Translations under genes and position numbers: made by a program
Notes under the pieces: generated by a model
The model's database searches: none
What the model saw: only the letters and a program-made list of their open reading frames with translations
What the model was told of the DNA's origin: nothing
Source: Heterobasidion occidentale
Lineage: Eukaryota > Basidiomycota > Agaricomycetes > Russulales > Bondarzewiaceae
Direction of reading: 5' to 3'
Assembly (NCBI GenBank): GCA_039111635.1
Contig: JBCAQO010000014.1
Coordinates: 1,550,001-1,614,000, forward strand
DNA length: 64,000 nt
Shown here: piece after piece, positions 24,633-35,357 of the stretch
How positions within the stretch are numbered: the first letter of the stretch is position 1
How the letters are laid out: each line of letters begins with the position of its first letter

Positions 24633-26338
24633 TCACCGTTCCACTTCCTCATTGACACGATCATCATCCAAATCGTACCTCACGAACGAAAGCCCGAGAC
24701 CAAGCACTTGGGACCAGTTCAAGGTCGGCTCCTCGTTCACCTGAGAGGCTTGGCGGATGCTGAGAAGAATGCGTGAGGGCAAGATCGCGTAAAGCACGCG
24801 TTGAATCCTAGAGCAGATAAAGCGCAGGACGTGAGCTCCAGGAATATGAGGCATGGACTGTTGAAGGAGACGGACGATGCAAGAAGGTTGGTATACTCGG
24901 CCTGGACGAACGGCGGCTCGTTTGTGAGCTCAGTGAAAGATCAAAATGGATTGATTCATAGGAGCGATTAAGATTATCATCATATTGGTTAAAGATATAG
25001 TTGTTAAAGTCAATGTTAAGAAAATTGTCGAGAACACAACAGTGTGCACGAACCAAAGAGATAAATATACAATAAGAAACCTGGAGAAATGATTTCATAT
25101 TAATATCTGCACACGTTCTCAGAGGTAGAAGGACGTGCCATCGCGATAAAGTGCTTTTATAAGTTTCGAATTAGAGCGCAGGACTATAAAAACAATGAGA
25201 GTACGATGAACGTTAGGAAAGTTGCCTGCTATATCTGAGACTTACCGAATTTGTTCCGGAGAACATTGATCAATATCGATATGACAATAACTTGATCTTC
25301 TCATTGAATATACTGCAAAAGCAGACGTTGGAAAAGCGCGCTCACGCGTATCGAAAGCTATGAGCATCGCGCAATCCACAACGAGGATGTGGCTTCCGCC
25401 AGTCACGACACAGCCCCTCTCCCTGTGCGAAGGAAAGATTTCCATGGGCTCAACTGAAAACAGCAAGGAATAGTTGACTCATGAGTGTGTATACTAGTCC
25501 AAGCGCCACACTCACAGGTCAGCAATTTCAGAAACTTTGCAAGGGCCACGCAGTCGATGATCTGACCCGTGATCAACAGGAGCCCGAGACCAATTCCGAT
25601 GCGTCTATCGCAAGACCAGAGAGCCCACGTTCGGAGGATGATGAGGACTGATATGTCGAAATGGAGAAAGAAGGCGATCATGAGAATGGATATTAGTCTG
25701 TTGAACTCACATATCGAAATACGTACGTTCTGAGAGTGCTAGTCCCCATACGACAAGCCCTGAACACGAGCATCGAAATGATCAACCTCAAGTATTTTAT
25801 TCGAGAGCGAATGTAGGTTTGAACAGCACTCACAACCAGACAGCTTGAACAAAAAACTGCATTCGCGAACAGACGGGTTCTTGACGAACTGGTCTAACCA
25901 ATGAAGCCCATCTGTCCGGGGTCAAGTGAGGCGGAGACAATGCACTCACAATATAGCATTACTATGATGTCTAGTAGTGCGGAATATCGGGTGAGGAAGA
26001 ATAGGATCTTGGCTACATTTAAGCGTGAGCCCCAGATGTGCTCCACCTCTTTCTGGAACGTCAGAGCATAGTCGTAGATCTGACTGCAAGGTCAGCTGAT
26101 TTGAGGCCTGATAGCTGCAGGTCAAGCACTCGCCAGAATGGCTGCGGCGCAAACTGCACGCAATGACTATATGATGAGCGTATGATCGGAACGCGGCACG
26201 CACCCGGCTTACCGTGGAAGTACTAGGAAGTGAACCCGTCACAGACACGAAGCGGAAAAGAAGAGAGATCGGGCGTACAGAAACCAGGTTTGTGCGCCAG
26301 ATAGTGTCCGCAACGTCGTCGGCGCTCAATGCGTACAT
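24633..26338 (-). pseudogene. Seven-helix membrane protein (DUF6533-type), array copy 2, probably disrupted
   Basis: This is the same gene structure as copy 1. The start is MYALSADDVADTIWRTNLVS (ATG at 26338), then the 10-nt exon YFH, a 20-nt exon VCAAAIL with GC donor, IYDYALTFQKEVEHIWGSRL, GLHWLDQFVKNPSVRECSFL, WLVVWGLALSE, LLIILRTWALWSCDRRIG, FEPMEIFPSHRERGCVVTGG, and ALYRDGTSFYL. It is intact where copies 1 and 3 are broken. However, the donor after the RDG exon, GTGAGA in copy 1, is CTGAGA here, so translation would stop at TGA 25119-25121 before the C-terminal QRVLYAILPSRILLSIRQ exon at 24633-24850. It is either a truncated protein or a pseudogene. A TGA at 25301-25303 falls inside what I read as an intron. 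Confidence 0.55.
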
Positions 26339-26854
26339 GGCAGAGGGAGGCAGCCGATGACTGATTTCCTGCACCCGTGAGCCTTGAGTACCACGCACGT
26401 CGACAAGCTTGCCCTATATAGCCATAAGTAGATGTGGAAATCCAATGCGTGAGTCGGGCCAAGAGGCTATGCACGGCGCTTCTCAGACACCCTCCAATTG
26501 AGCACCGTGGCGCGCGCTCATCTGCCTTGTATCATGATGGAATCACAGAGCCGTCGTGATTGACAACCGCCTGCACCTGAGAGAGTGGGACAGGGAAAGT
26601 CAATGAGGCAGACTGGGTTGACACAAGAGTAGGTTGTTTTTCCTCCCTCTTCGATTGCAGGAACCTCGGCCATCCTCAGTGCTGTTTCACGACGGTCGAA
26701 AGAAAGATTGCGCATAGTGCGCCTGCATAAGAATGGGTGGGGTCTGATAGGATACCACGTTTGGATGCGAATCTACCCATGCTCCTTGTTCCCTCCCACC
26801 TTTAGAAACCCTTTGACTCGACTGAACGACATCTTTGTCTTGCCCCATATGTCC

Positions 26855-28531
26855 TCACTGCCCTCCTTCCTCGTCGACGCGGTCATCATCCGAATCGTAC
26901 CTCACGAACGAAAGCCCGGGACCAAGCACTTGGGACCAACGTGAGGTCGGCTCATCATGCATCTGGGAGGCTTGGCGAATGTTGAGAAGTATGCGCGAGG
27001 GAAAGATCGCATAGAGCACGCGTTGAACCCTGGAGCAGATAAAGCGCGGGAGGTGAGCTCTAGGAATATGATGCATGAGCTGTGGAAGGAGACGGACGAT
27101 GCAAGAAGGTTGGTATACTCGGCCTGGACGAACGGCGGGACGTTTGTGAGTTCATTCAAGAGATCACCAGAAACGGACTCACGGGAGCGACTGAGACTAT
27201 CACCACATTGGCCAAAGATACAGCTGCCGGGGCGAAGGCAAATTTCAGGAGATCGTCGGAAACAAAACGGAGGGCGCGAACCAAAGAGATAGATAAAAAA
27301 TAAAAACCCTAGAAGGATGATTTATATTTATCACTGCAGGTGTTCTCATAGGTAGAGACGGACGCGCCATCGTGATAAAGTGTTTTGATGAGCTTTGACT
27401 GAGGGCACAAGACTATAAAATCATGTGAGTATTACATTGAAGGCTCATTCTATCCGAGACTTACCGTCTTTGTTCCGGAGCACATTGATGTATATCAATA
27501 CGACAATCACTAAGCCCTCCCATTCAATGTGCCGCAGAAGCAGGCGTGACCATACACTTACGCGTATCGAAAGCTATGAGCAGCACCCATCCCACAAGGA
27601 GGATGCGGCTGCCGCCAGTCATGACACAACCCCTATCCACGTGCGATAGAAAGTTCGCCATGGGCTCGACTGAGGACACCAAGAGATGAGACTGCGTGTC
27701 TAATAGTCCAAGCATCACACTCACAGGTCAGTGATTGCTGAAATCTCGCATCGGCCACGCAGTTGACGATCTGGCCCACGGTCAATAGGAGCCCGAGACC
27801 GATCCCGATGCGTCTATCGCATGCCCAAAGAGCCCACGTTCGGAGAATGATCAGGACTGATACAACGAGATGGTGACCGCGAGAAAAAATGTTGGTCGGG
27901 TGAGCTCACAGATCGAAACACGTACGTTCTGAGAGTGCTAGTCCCCATGAGACAAGCCCTAGACACGATCATCAAGAATGCCATTCTTGAGTATCTTGTT
28001 TAGATGTAGGTATGAACGGCACTCACAAGCAAACAGCTTGAACAAGAGGCTACATTCAGGGCCAGATGGGGTTTTGACGAATAGGTCTAGTCAATGAAGC
28101 CCATCTGTCTGGGGTCGAATACAGACGAAGACGGTGAACGCACAGCATAGCATCACTGTGATGTCTAGGAACGCGGAATATCGCGTCAGGAAGAATAGGA
28201 TCTTGGCTACGCTCAAGCGCGAGCCCCATATATGCTCGACCTCTCTCCGGAACGTCAGAACATAGTCGTAGATCTAACTACAAGGTCAGCTGATCCGAGG
28301 CCTGATAGCTGCAGATCGAACACTGCCAGGATGGTCACGGCGCAGGCTGCCCGCGGCGGTGGTTTGATGAGCGTATAATCGGAACACGACGCGCAGCCGG
28401 CTCACCGTGGAAGTACTGGAAAGCGAACCGGTCACAGACACGAAGCGGAAAAGAAGAGGGATCGGGCGTACCGAAGCCAAGTTTGTGCGCCAGATGGTGT
28501 CCACAACGTCGTTGGCGCTCGATGTGTTCAT
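26855..28531 (-). pseudogene. Seven-helix membrane protein (DUF6533-type), array copy 3, nonsense-mutated
   Basis: The start is MNTSSANDVVDTIWRTNLAS (ATG at 28531), then the 10-nt exon YFH, a 20-nt exon ACAVTIL followed by a GC donor (GCAGTG), and IYDYVLTFRREVEHIWGSRL. The next exon should read GLHWLDQF, but its Trp codon TGG is TGA (28091-28093). The donor after the RDG-equivalent exon (LYHDGAS) is ATGAGA instead of GTGAGA, and an acceptor near 27540 is shifted by one base. The C-terminal exon (QRVLYAIFPSRILLNIRQ) is preserved. With several independent lesions this copy is the most degraded of the three. It abuts the intact GT8 gene. Confidence 0.65.
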
Positions 28532-28885
28532 AGCAGAAGGAGGCAGTCGAGGGCGATGGCTGGTTACTTGAGCCTTAAGTACTGTGCACTCTATGAAGAA
28601 TCAAGAGGCTATGCACGGTGCTTCTCAGACACCCTCCAATGTACGAACCGTGGGGTTCATCTGCCATTGCGTCGTGATAGAATAGAATTCAGGGCCATCT
28701 CTGATCGAGACACCAATACAGTTGCCTGTACCCTGAGAGAGCGTGACAGAAAAGGCAGACGGATCGAGACGCTGCCAAAGCTCGATGTATTGCGCGCAAC
28801 GTCGCCTCCCTGTGTGATTAATCCCGGTGTACAGATACCAACCTCTCCCCGATATATGCAAAAGACAAGCCGCCTCTACTCACAA

Positions 28886-30178
28886 TCACCATGCCTCGCT
28901 CTCAAAGCACTCGTGCAGCGCCGGCACCGTCAGAAGTTCTGTCCATGCGTCTTCCCACCACCCGATCTCCTCCCGAAACAACCCGCCCTTCTTCCCCTTT
29001 CTCTTCTTCAGCACTTTCCGGATGCTGTCGCGCGTTTGCACCCCGTTGAAGACGTCGAAGGGCTTGACGGACGTGTAGTGCACGACGCGCAGCTCGTCGC
29101 GGATCGCGGTCCACATGGCCGGATTGCGCAGCTTGATCGCGAGGTTCCCGTTGTAGACGTACGGGAGCCTGACCGCGTCCGCGGCGAAGAAGACGTTCAG
29201 GAACGCCTGCTCCGCCTCGAACGGCGGGAAGACCGCGCGGTCGAGGTTGTCGAGCATCTGCCAGAGCGTCGCGTTGCTCGGGCGGAGGAAGAGCACGCCC
29301 GCGTTGAAGCCGAGCTTGAAGCCGCCGCGGCGGTCCGCGACGAACACGTCCGGCACGGCGGCGAAGTCGAACGGCAGCGCGAACAGCTCGTCGAACGGCC
29401 GGCGCACGAGGGTGTCCGCGTCGAGATAGACGGCGGCCTTGACGCCGAGCTGGTCGAGCCCCCACAGGTTCAGCTTCGTGTACTGGTCGCCGAAGCGGTA
29501 GCCCGTGCCTGCGCCGCCGTGGGGCGGCTGGATGAAGGGCACGGGCTTGAGCTCCCAGCCGCCCGCGCGGGCGATGCAGAGGGCCTCGGGGGAGACTTTG
29601 TTCGGGAGGTACATGAGAATTTTGCGCGCGGTCGTGTTGGTGAGGGCGAGGGAGTGCCCGAGGGTCGCGACGGGGAAGGCGAAGGCGTCTGTGTACATTG
29701 ACGAGACGATGGCGTGGTCGCTGCGGTCAGACGGGCGTGAGTCGACGAGGTCCAGTCGCCCGACGGTGACCGTTTTTCTGTTGTTGATGCGATGAGCAAC
29801 GTATAGGTTGGAGGGACCAGAGATGGAACACAGAAGCGTGAGACTCGATGTATCGAACGAAGCTGGCTGCAGTCGCTCTGCCTTGTCGGCGATCCATCTC
29901 CTGCCCGTGACCTTCGCCTGTGGTAAACATCCACCCCTCGTCCGTCTCCCTTCTCGCGAACGAGGAGAGACTCACAATCGCTGGTAGTCATCTATCAAAG
30001 ATGACGGGTCCGGCGGCCATATCCACGTCGTCGCGATAAAATATAGATTCAAAAAGGCGAGGGCGGCGCAGAGGACGTAGAGCCATTGTTGGCGGGATTG
30101 TGGGTAGGAGAGGGCGGTCGGGTTGAAGAGCGGGAGATAGCCGTATTTGGAACGGTTCATGCAGTTGATCAGATTCAT
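28886..30178 (-). CDS. GT8-family (glycogenin-like) glycosyltransferase, type II membrane protein
   Basis: Two exons, 29976-30178 and 28886-29777, join in phase to 364 residues. The N-terminal exon has a short cytoplasmic part and one membrane anchor (WLYVLCAALAFLNLYFIATT), as in Golgi type II enzymes. The catalytic domain carries the metal- and nucleotide-sugar-binding DxD as VYLDADTLVRRP, GFNAGVLFLRPS, the GDQ of FGDQYTKLNLWG, and a C-terminal HYTSVKPF that corresponds to the family's HxxGxxKPW, partly altered. It transfers a sugar from a UDP- or GDP-sugar, but the acceptor is unknown. It retains glycosyltransferase family 8 length and order. A deleted copy lies at 23.2-24.0 kb. The long antisense frame over this gene is a composition artefact. 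Confidence 0.88.
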
Positions 30179-31181
30179 GGCGACGGCGATTCCTCGACTC
30201 CTTCAGGCTTCCGCGCACCAGCTGGGTCGGGATACGCGACAGAAGGGCTCGAGAGTTGGCTTCTGCAGTCGCTTGCGCCAACGACCGCCCGAGGGGGTAA
30301 GCGCTCTCGGCCATCGCCCACCTGATATATTATTGTGGCTCGCTTTGGGCAGACTGCTGCGCTCGGCCTCAGGCGCTCAAGCGCAGCACGTTCAATCCTA
30401 ACATTTATTCGCGATACTCCCCCAAAAAAGTGACGCGTAGCCACGAAATGGGCCTCGCTCTAAACGAATCGTAAACTAGATGCGAAAGTGCTGAGCGCTG
30501 AGCAGCAGAGCGGTGGGTGGAGAGGCGATCAGCCTTCGAACCATCACACTATGCGCCGCGCAATAGTCACAGAGTGCAGTTCCACAGCAGCCTCAATAAG
30601 AAGTGGATCCGTGAAAGCAGTCCTTGGGAACACCAAGAGCGGCCCGTTGGCGGCATCGACTTCCACACAATGATGAATTGAATCGTCATCAAATCCTATC
30701 AGACGAACTGCAGGTCAAATACACAGAGACAGTACGGTAGACGGGATCCAGCCTGTCTCAGAATAATTGGAAAGTTCTGCGGTGATATCTTCGTAAGTGT
30801 TCATAGCCGGTGCATCGATGAGGGTCTCCTCGACTCCCATGCATGATCGGTCCCGTAAAGGCGTGTCGTCGGGGAGCTTGTATAAAAAGGCCCTATACCG
30901 ATCGTAGAAAGAAATGCGCAGATGTCCTGCCGCAACAACAAGATTAAGATTATGAGCGGGTGGATGAGAGTCAAGGGAGAGCGACGGTGTGACGGCGGGT
31001 GACAGGTGACAAGCGCTGGTGCCGACATCGCCTTGGCCGAGCGTGCGGGCGCTCTTGAGCTCACCGCCTCCACCAAGGTAAGTCTTATAACAATCCGCAG
31101 CACCTCCTCGCTCACGACAACAATCTTCTGCCCCCCTTCCTCTCTGCAATCTAGACTCGTATTGTGCTATCACGACCTAGC
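30179..31181. other. Divergent intergenic region between GT8 and chitin synthase
   Basis: No gene is convincing here. A minus-strand frame at 30715-31173 is composition-driven. A TATAAAAAG element lies at about 30879-30887, some 300 bp before the chitin synthase ATG, and pyrimidine-rich sequence (CCCCCCTTCCTCTCTGC near 31130) directly precedes the start. Both divergent genes must be controlled from this kilobase. Confidence 0.4.
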
Positions 31182-31319
31182 ATGTCTCACTACCCAGATG
31201 TAAGTCCTCGTCTTTAACCGACGGAGCTGTATTGACGGAGTGTGCACTGTGCAGCCTGACGAGGCCCAGCGCGGGCGGTACAACGACGGCTACTCGAACT
31301 TCAATCCTTACGAGCAGCA

Positions 31320-31361
<42 letters not shown>

Positions 31362-34300
31362 GTATCAGTCAGCTTTGCCAGACCCGTACATCACCCATTC
31401 TCCCCCGCCGCCGCCAAACCTGTACCTTCCACCCAACCAGAACCAGTACCAGCCCATGATCCACGACCCCTACGCGTCCCGCATGTCTTACCATCCTCAG
31501 TCGCCCCCACCGGTCACCCTCCACGACCCATACTCTTCCGCACCGGCCCCCGTCCACTCTCCGCCTCTCCCTCTCCCGGTTCATTCCCCACCTCCCATGC
31601 AGGCGCCACCACAACAGGACTACCTTTCCACGCCTTACAGCTCCCAGCCCCTGCAGACCCCGAGCTCTCATTATCCGTCGACGTATGACGTGTACGACGA
31701 CCACGAGAATGACCTCGGCGACGCCGGCGATCTCCCGCTCCTCAGAGCGCCCTCGCAACACTCCCAGGCATCTCTCGACCCTGCATTCCCTGGTGGCTTT
31801 GCCGAGCCGGTGGACGAAGATCAGGACACGAATATCCGCTACGGTCGCATCCCGCAGCGCGTGCCACGGCGGTACAAGACCATCAAGAAAGTCGAGTACG
31901 TCGCCGCTCCCCTCACTTCTCCGCGCGCACGAGGCGCTGACTAGACGCGTCGCGCACAACAGGCTCTTCCACGGGAACTTCGTGCTCGACTCGGCGGTGC
32001 CGACGAAGCTGCTCAACATGTGCGCGCAGCGCGACGAGCGCGAGTTCACGCACATGCGCTACTCCGCGGCGACGTGCGACCCGAACGACTTCAAGGACGC
32101 GGGCTTCACGCTGCGGCAGGTGCACTACGACCCGCCGCGGCGGACGGAGCTGTTCATCGTGATGACGATGTACAACGAGGACGACGGGCTGTTCACGCGC
32201 ACGATGCACGGCGTGATGAAGAACATCGCGCACCTGTGCAAGCGCGACCGCAGCAAGACGTGGGGCAAGGACGGCTGGAAGAAGGTCGTGGTGTGCATCG
32301 TCAGCGACGGGCGGCAGAAGATCAACTCGCGCACGCTGAGCGTCGTCGCGGCCATGGGCGCGTACCAGGAGGGCATCGCGAAGAACATCGTGAACAACAA
32401 GCCCGTCGCGGCGCACATCTACGAGTACACCACGCAAAGTCAGTGCGCGTGTTCCCTCGACCCGTTCTTGAATTTTCTGACGCGTAACTGGACAGTCTCC
32501 GTCACGCCGTCGAACAAGATCGAAGGCGCGGAGAAGGGGATCGTGCCCGTGCAGATCATCTTCTGCCTCAAGGAGAAGAACCAGAAGAAGATCAACTCGC
32601 ATCGGTGGTTCTTCAACGCGTTCGGCCCCATCCTGCAGCCCAACGTCTGCGTGCTGCTCGACGTGGGCACTATGCCCGGGCCGACGTCGATCTATCACCT
32701 GTGGAAGGCGTTCGACATCAACTCAAACGTGGGCGGGGCGTGCGGCGAGATCGTCGCGTTGAAGGGGCGGTACGGAGAAAAATTGCTGAACCCGCTGGGT
32801 AGGTGGAATGATCATGTGAAACCGGAAAATGTCCTCACACGGCTGTAGTGGCTGCCCAGAACTTCGAGTACAAAATGTCCAATATCCTGGACAAGCCTCT
32901 GTAAGTTCCACGCGAAAGGACCACCGGTCCTTCAACTGCTAACACACTTTTCAGCGAATCGGTCTTCGGGTACATCACGGTGCTCCCAGGTGCTTTCAGT
33001 GCATACCGATACATCGCATTGCAAAACGATGTGACAGGGGAAGGGCCATTGCAAAAGTACTTCCTTGGAGAAACGATGGTTCGTGACCAAGATCTTTGTC
33101 ACCTGAATGGTTTCATTAAAGTCCATGCTTAGCACGGAGCTGGGGCCGATATTTTCACGGCCAATATGTATCTCGCCGAGGATCGTGTAAGCTATAAGGT
33201 CTTTTCTCGTGAATCTCGTTAATGGGCGAATCCGCAGATTCTCTGTTGGGAGCTTGTGTCGAAGCGGGGCGGATCGTGGATCCTGCACTACGTCAAGTCC
33301 GCATACGGCGTCACAGACACGCCCGATCAGGTCAGCCACTCTGTCTGTGACGTCACGCCGCCGATCTGACGCCTCGCGCTGCGAATCCGCTGGTCCAGGT
33401 TCCGGAGCTGGTGTCGCAGCGGCGCCGGTGGCTCAATGGCTCCTTCTTCGCCGCGATCCACAGTACCGTCAAGTTCCATTACATCTATCGCTCGTCGCAC
33501 TCCTTCATGCGCAAGTTCTGGATTCACGTCGAGCTCGTCTACCAGACCTTCAACCTGATCTTCTCGTGGTTCGGCCTTGTGCGTTCCCATTTCCCGCGAA
33601 GCTGAGATTTGTTGATGGTGATGGCGTCATCTAGGGAAATTTCTTCATCTCCTTCTTCATCCTGAGCAATGCGCTCGAGGACCCCGCTATCATCGGCGGC
33701 AAGGGCATCAAAGTCATCAACACCATCCTCCAATATGCCTACGTCGGCCTCCTCCTCATGTGCTTCATGCTCTCCCTCGGAAATCGGCCGCAGGGCTCAA
33801 AGTGGGGGTACACCCTCGCGTTCGTCGGCTTCGCGTTCTTCACGATATATATGACGGTGCGCGGTCCCTGCGCTTTCGCTCTGTTCCACGCTGATCGTGG
33901 TTGGGGTACAGTTTTCCGCTTTCTTTTTGGCCGTGAAGGGGATCCAGGGCGTCGCCAGCGACGCGGGGCGGTCGATCAAGTTCAGCGATCTGTTCAGCAG
34001 TGCTATATTTAGGGACATCGTCATCTCGCTCGCTGCGACTATGGGGCTCTACATTGTCGCGTCACTCATCCACGTGTGTATTCGAGAAGAACCCTTCTTT
34101 TTGACGTCTGACAGTGATGTTTTGTATAGTTCGACCCGTGGCACATGCTCACGTCGTTCATCCAGTATCTGTTACTGGCCCCGTCTTATATCAACGTCCT
34201 CAACGTCTACGCTGTGAGTCCTAGCATGAATGATGCACGTTATCGCTAAATGCAAACTGTGCCCGCCTTGCCCATAGTTCGCTAATGTCCAGTGAGAGAT

Positions 34301-35071
34301 GATCTATCTGTCTTCCATCACTCAATCGCTTACTCTTCCTCTCAACCAGCGATGTTTCGTGGGGTACGAAGGGCGACAACAAGGTCAACACAGATCTTGG
34401 CGTCGTCAAGACGGGCAAGAACACGAACGAAGTCGAGGTGGCCGTGCCGACCGCCGAGACGGACATCAACGCCGCGTATGAAGACGCAATCCACGTGCTG
34501 TCCACCAAGCCGCCAAAAGAGGAACACAAGTCGGACCCTGCGACGGAGCAGGAAGATTATTACAGGAACTTCAGAACAAAGTGCGTGACAGCTCGACATT
34601 TTTCTGCTTTTGAATGCGTGCTGACGCGCGACCTTGCAGCGTGAGTGGTGGTAGCGGAGATCATCAAAGTTGCGCGCAGGTTGTTAATGAATTTTTGCCT
34701 TGCAGGTTCTGATGGCATGGGTTTTGTCGAACGTGAGTCTGCGCTGAGCATTCAGCCATGTGTCATTTGCTGATTACACCTATCCGCAGTGCCTTCTCAT
34801 TGCCATCATCCTGTGAGCACTATTGTCACGCATTGATCGTAGTTTGACTCATACACCTTTCGTCTGAAAAGGACAGCAACAGGGAGCGCGGCGACCAGCG
34901 GTGCAAGCAGTACCGTCAACGGATACATGATCTTCATCTTGTACTCTGTGGCTCTTCTTGCCTGTGAGCCTTATTTCTCGCCATTGAAGCCTCGGCGCTG
35001 ATCCCCTTCTAGTTGTTCGTTTCGTTGGCTCCTCCGCATATATGATCATTCGGTTGTTTGCTGGAGAGTAG
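31182..35071 (+). CDS. Chitin synthase (class I-III type)
   Basis: This is an integral plasma-membrane processive transferase that polymerises UDP-GlcNAc into chitin. Exons start at 31182, 31255, 31963, 32496, 32849, 32955, 33133, 33238, 33399, 33635, 33912, 34130, 34278, 34350, 34640, 34706, 34790, 34872 and 35013, and phases agree throughout. The N-terminal region is Pro/Gln-rich with a run of about 15 Gln; then come the CHS N-domain ([13 protein letters not shown]), MTMYNEDD, the [11 protein letters not shown] loop, ANMYLAEDR (catalytic Asp) and [10 protein letters not shown] (product-binding QRRRW), followed by at least six membrane helices and the end MIIRLFAGE. Exon 13 is 14 nt, and the model needs a 1-nt exon at 34640 to restore [10 protein letters not shown]. 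The acidic, Lys-rich stretch around 34440-34570 is a cytoplasmic loop. It is complete. Confidence 0.93.
31313..31361 (+). repeat. CAG microsatellite encoding polyglutamine
   Basis: A nearly pure CAG tract, with one CAA interruption near the start, lies in the second exon of the chitin synthase and encodes a glutamine run in the disordered N-terminal region. It is likely length-variable between strains by replication slippage. Confidence 0.9.
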
Positions 35072-35357
35072 AGGCCTACGCCTGCATCATTGTATGCTGC
35101 TGTGGTGTTCACATTGGACTATACATAACGGACTGCGCTGTCGTGTCCTTATACTCTAGCCTCGTCTCTTGTATACCCTGCTTCCAGATTTGCTCCACGA
35201 CTATGTATTGCTCCATAACTATTGACACTCACGCTCTACGACACGATACTTATTTATCTGAACCAGAAATCATCAGTGACGCATCCTTGCACGGCCAATA
35301 TCGTCATTGCTCTGCCGGAGCGTTGTTGACTTTGGACGGTGATCAAAACGCCCATCC

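Larger units (their letters stand above)
21100..30180. repeat. Segmental tandem array: three 7TM-gene units with GT8 gene or remnants
   Basis: Three diverged direct copies of a roughly 2-kb minus-strand gene occupy about 21.1-23.1, 24.4-26.4 and 26.6-28.6 kb. Unit 1 is followed by a shrunken copy (about 23.2-24.0 kb) of the GT8 gene and its flank, and unit 3 by the intact GT8 gene (28.6-30.2 kb). Unit 2 retains only the first bases of that flank (GAGGCTATGCACGG... near 26463). Long stretches align nearly base for base, for example 22360-22500 with 25600-25740. The ancestral unit was therefore a 7TM gene plus GT8 pair that was duplicated and then eroded by deletions. Confidence 0.8.

Noticed and set aside
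25301..25303. TGA in 7TM copy 2 that first looked like a Trp-to-stop mutation (YIQ-stop-ED)
   Set aside because: Using an AAG acceptor just downstream gives an intron of about 50 nt and a continuous helix (IAFDT to QVIVISILINVL), so the TGA is most likely intronic.
21100..28900. The repeated segment as a transposable element
   Set aside because: No terminal repeats, target-site duplications, transposase, integrase or reverse transcriptase motifs; the repeat unit consists of ordinary host-type genes.
28556..29701. A 381-codon plus-strand frame covering the GT8 gene
   Set aside because: It is the mirror of a GC-rich coding exon; its composition (Glu/Arg/Val/Ala-rich, no motif) is what codon bias on the other strand produces, whereas the minus strand has a complete GT8 domain.
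31369..32698. Long minus-strand frames (228 and 261 codons) opposite the chitin synthase
   Set aside because: Antisense shadows of GC-rich chitin synthase exons: Arg/Val/His-rich, no motifs, and they cross several introns of the real gene.
32842..35071. Chitin synthase as a pseudogene because its frame changes repeatedly after 32.8 kb
   Set aside because: All changes are explained by introns with acceptable splice sites, and the catalytic and membrane motifs are intact to the final stop.
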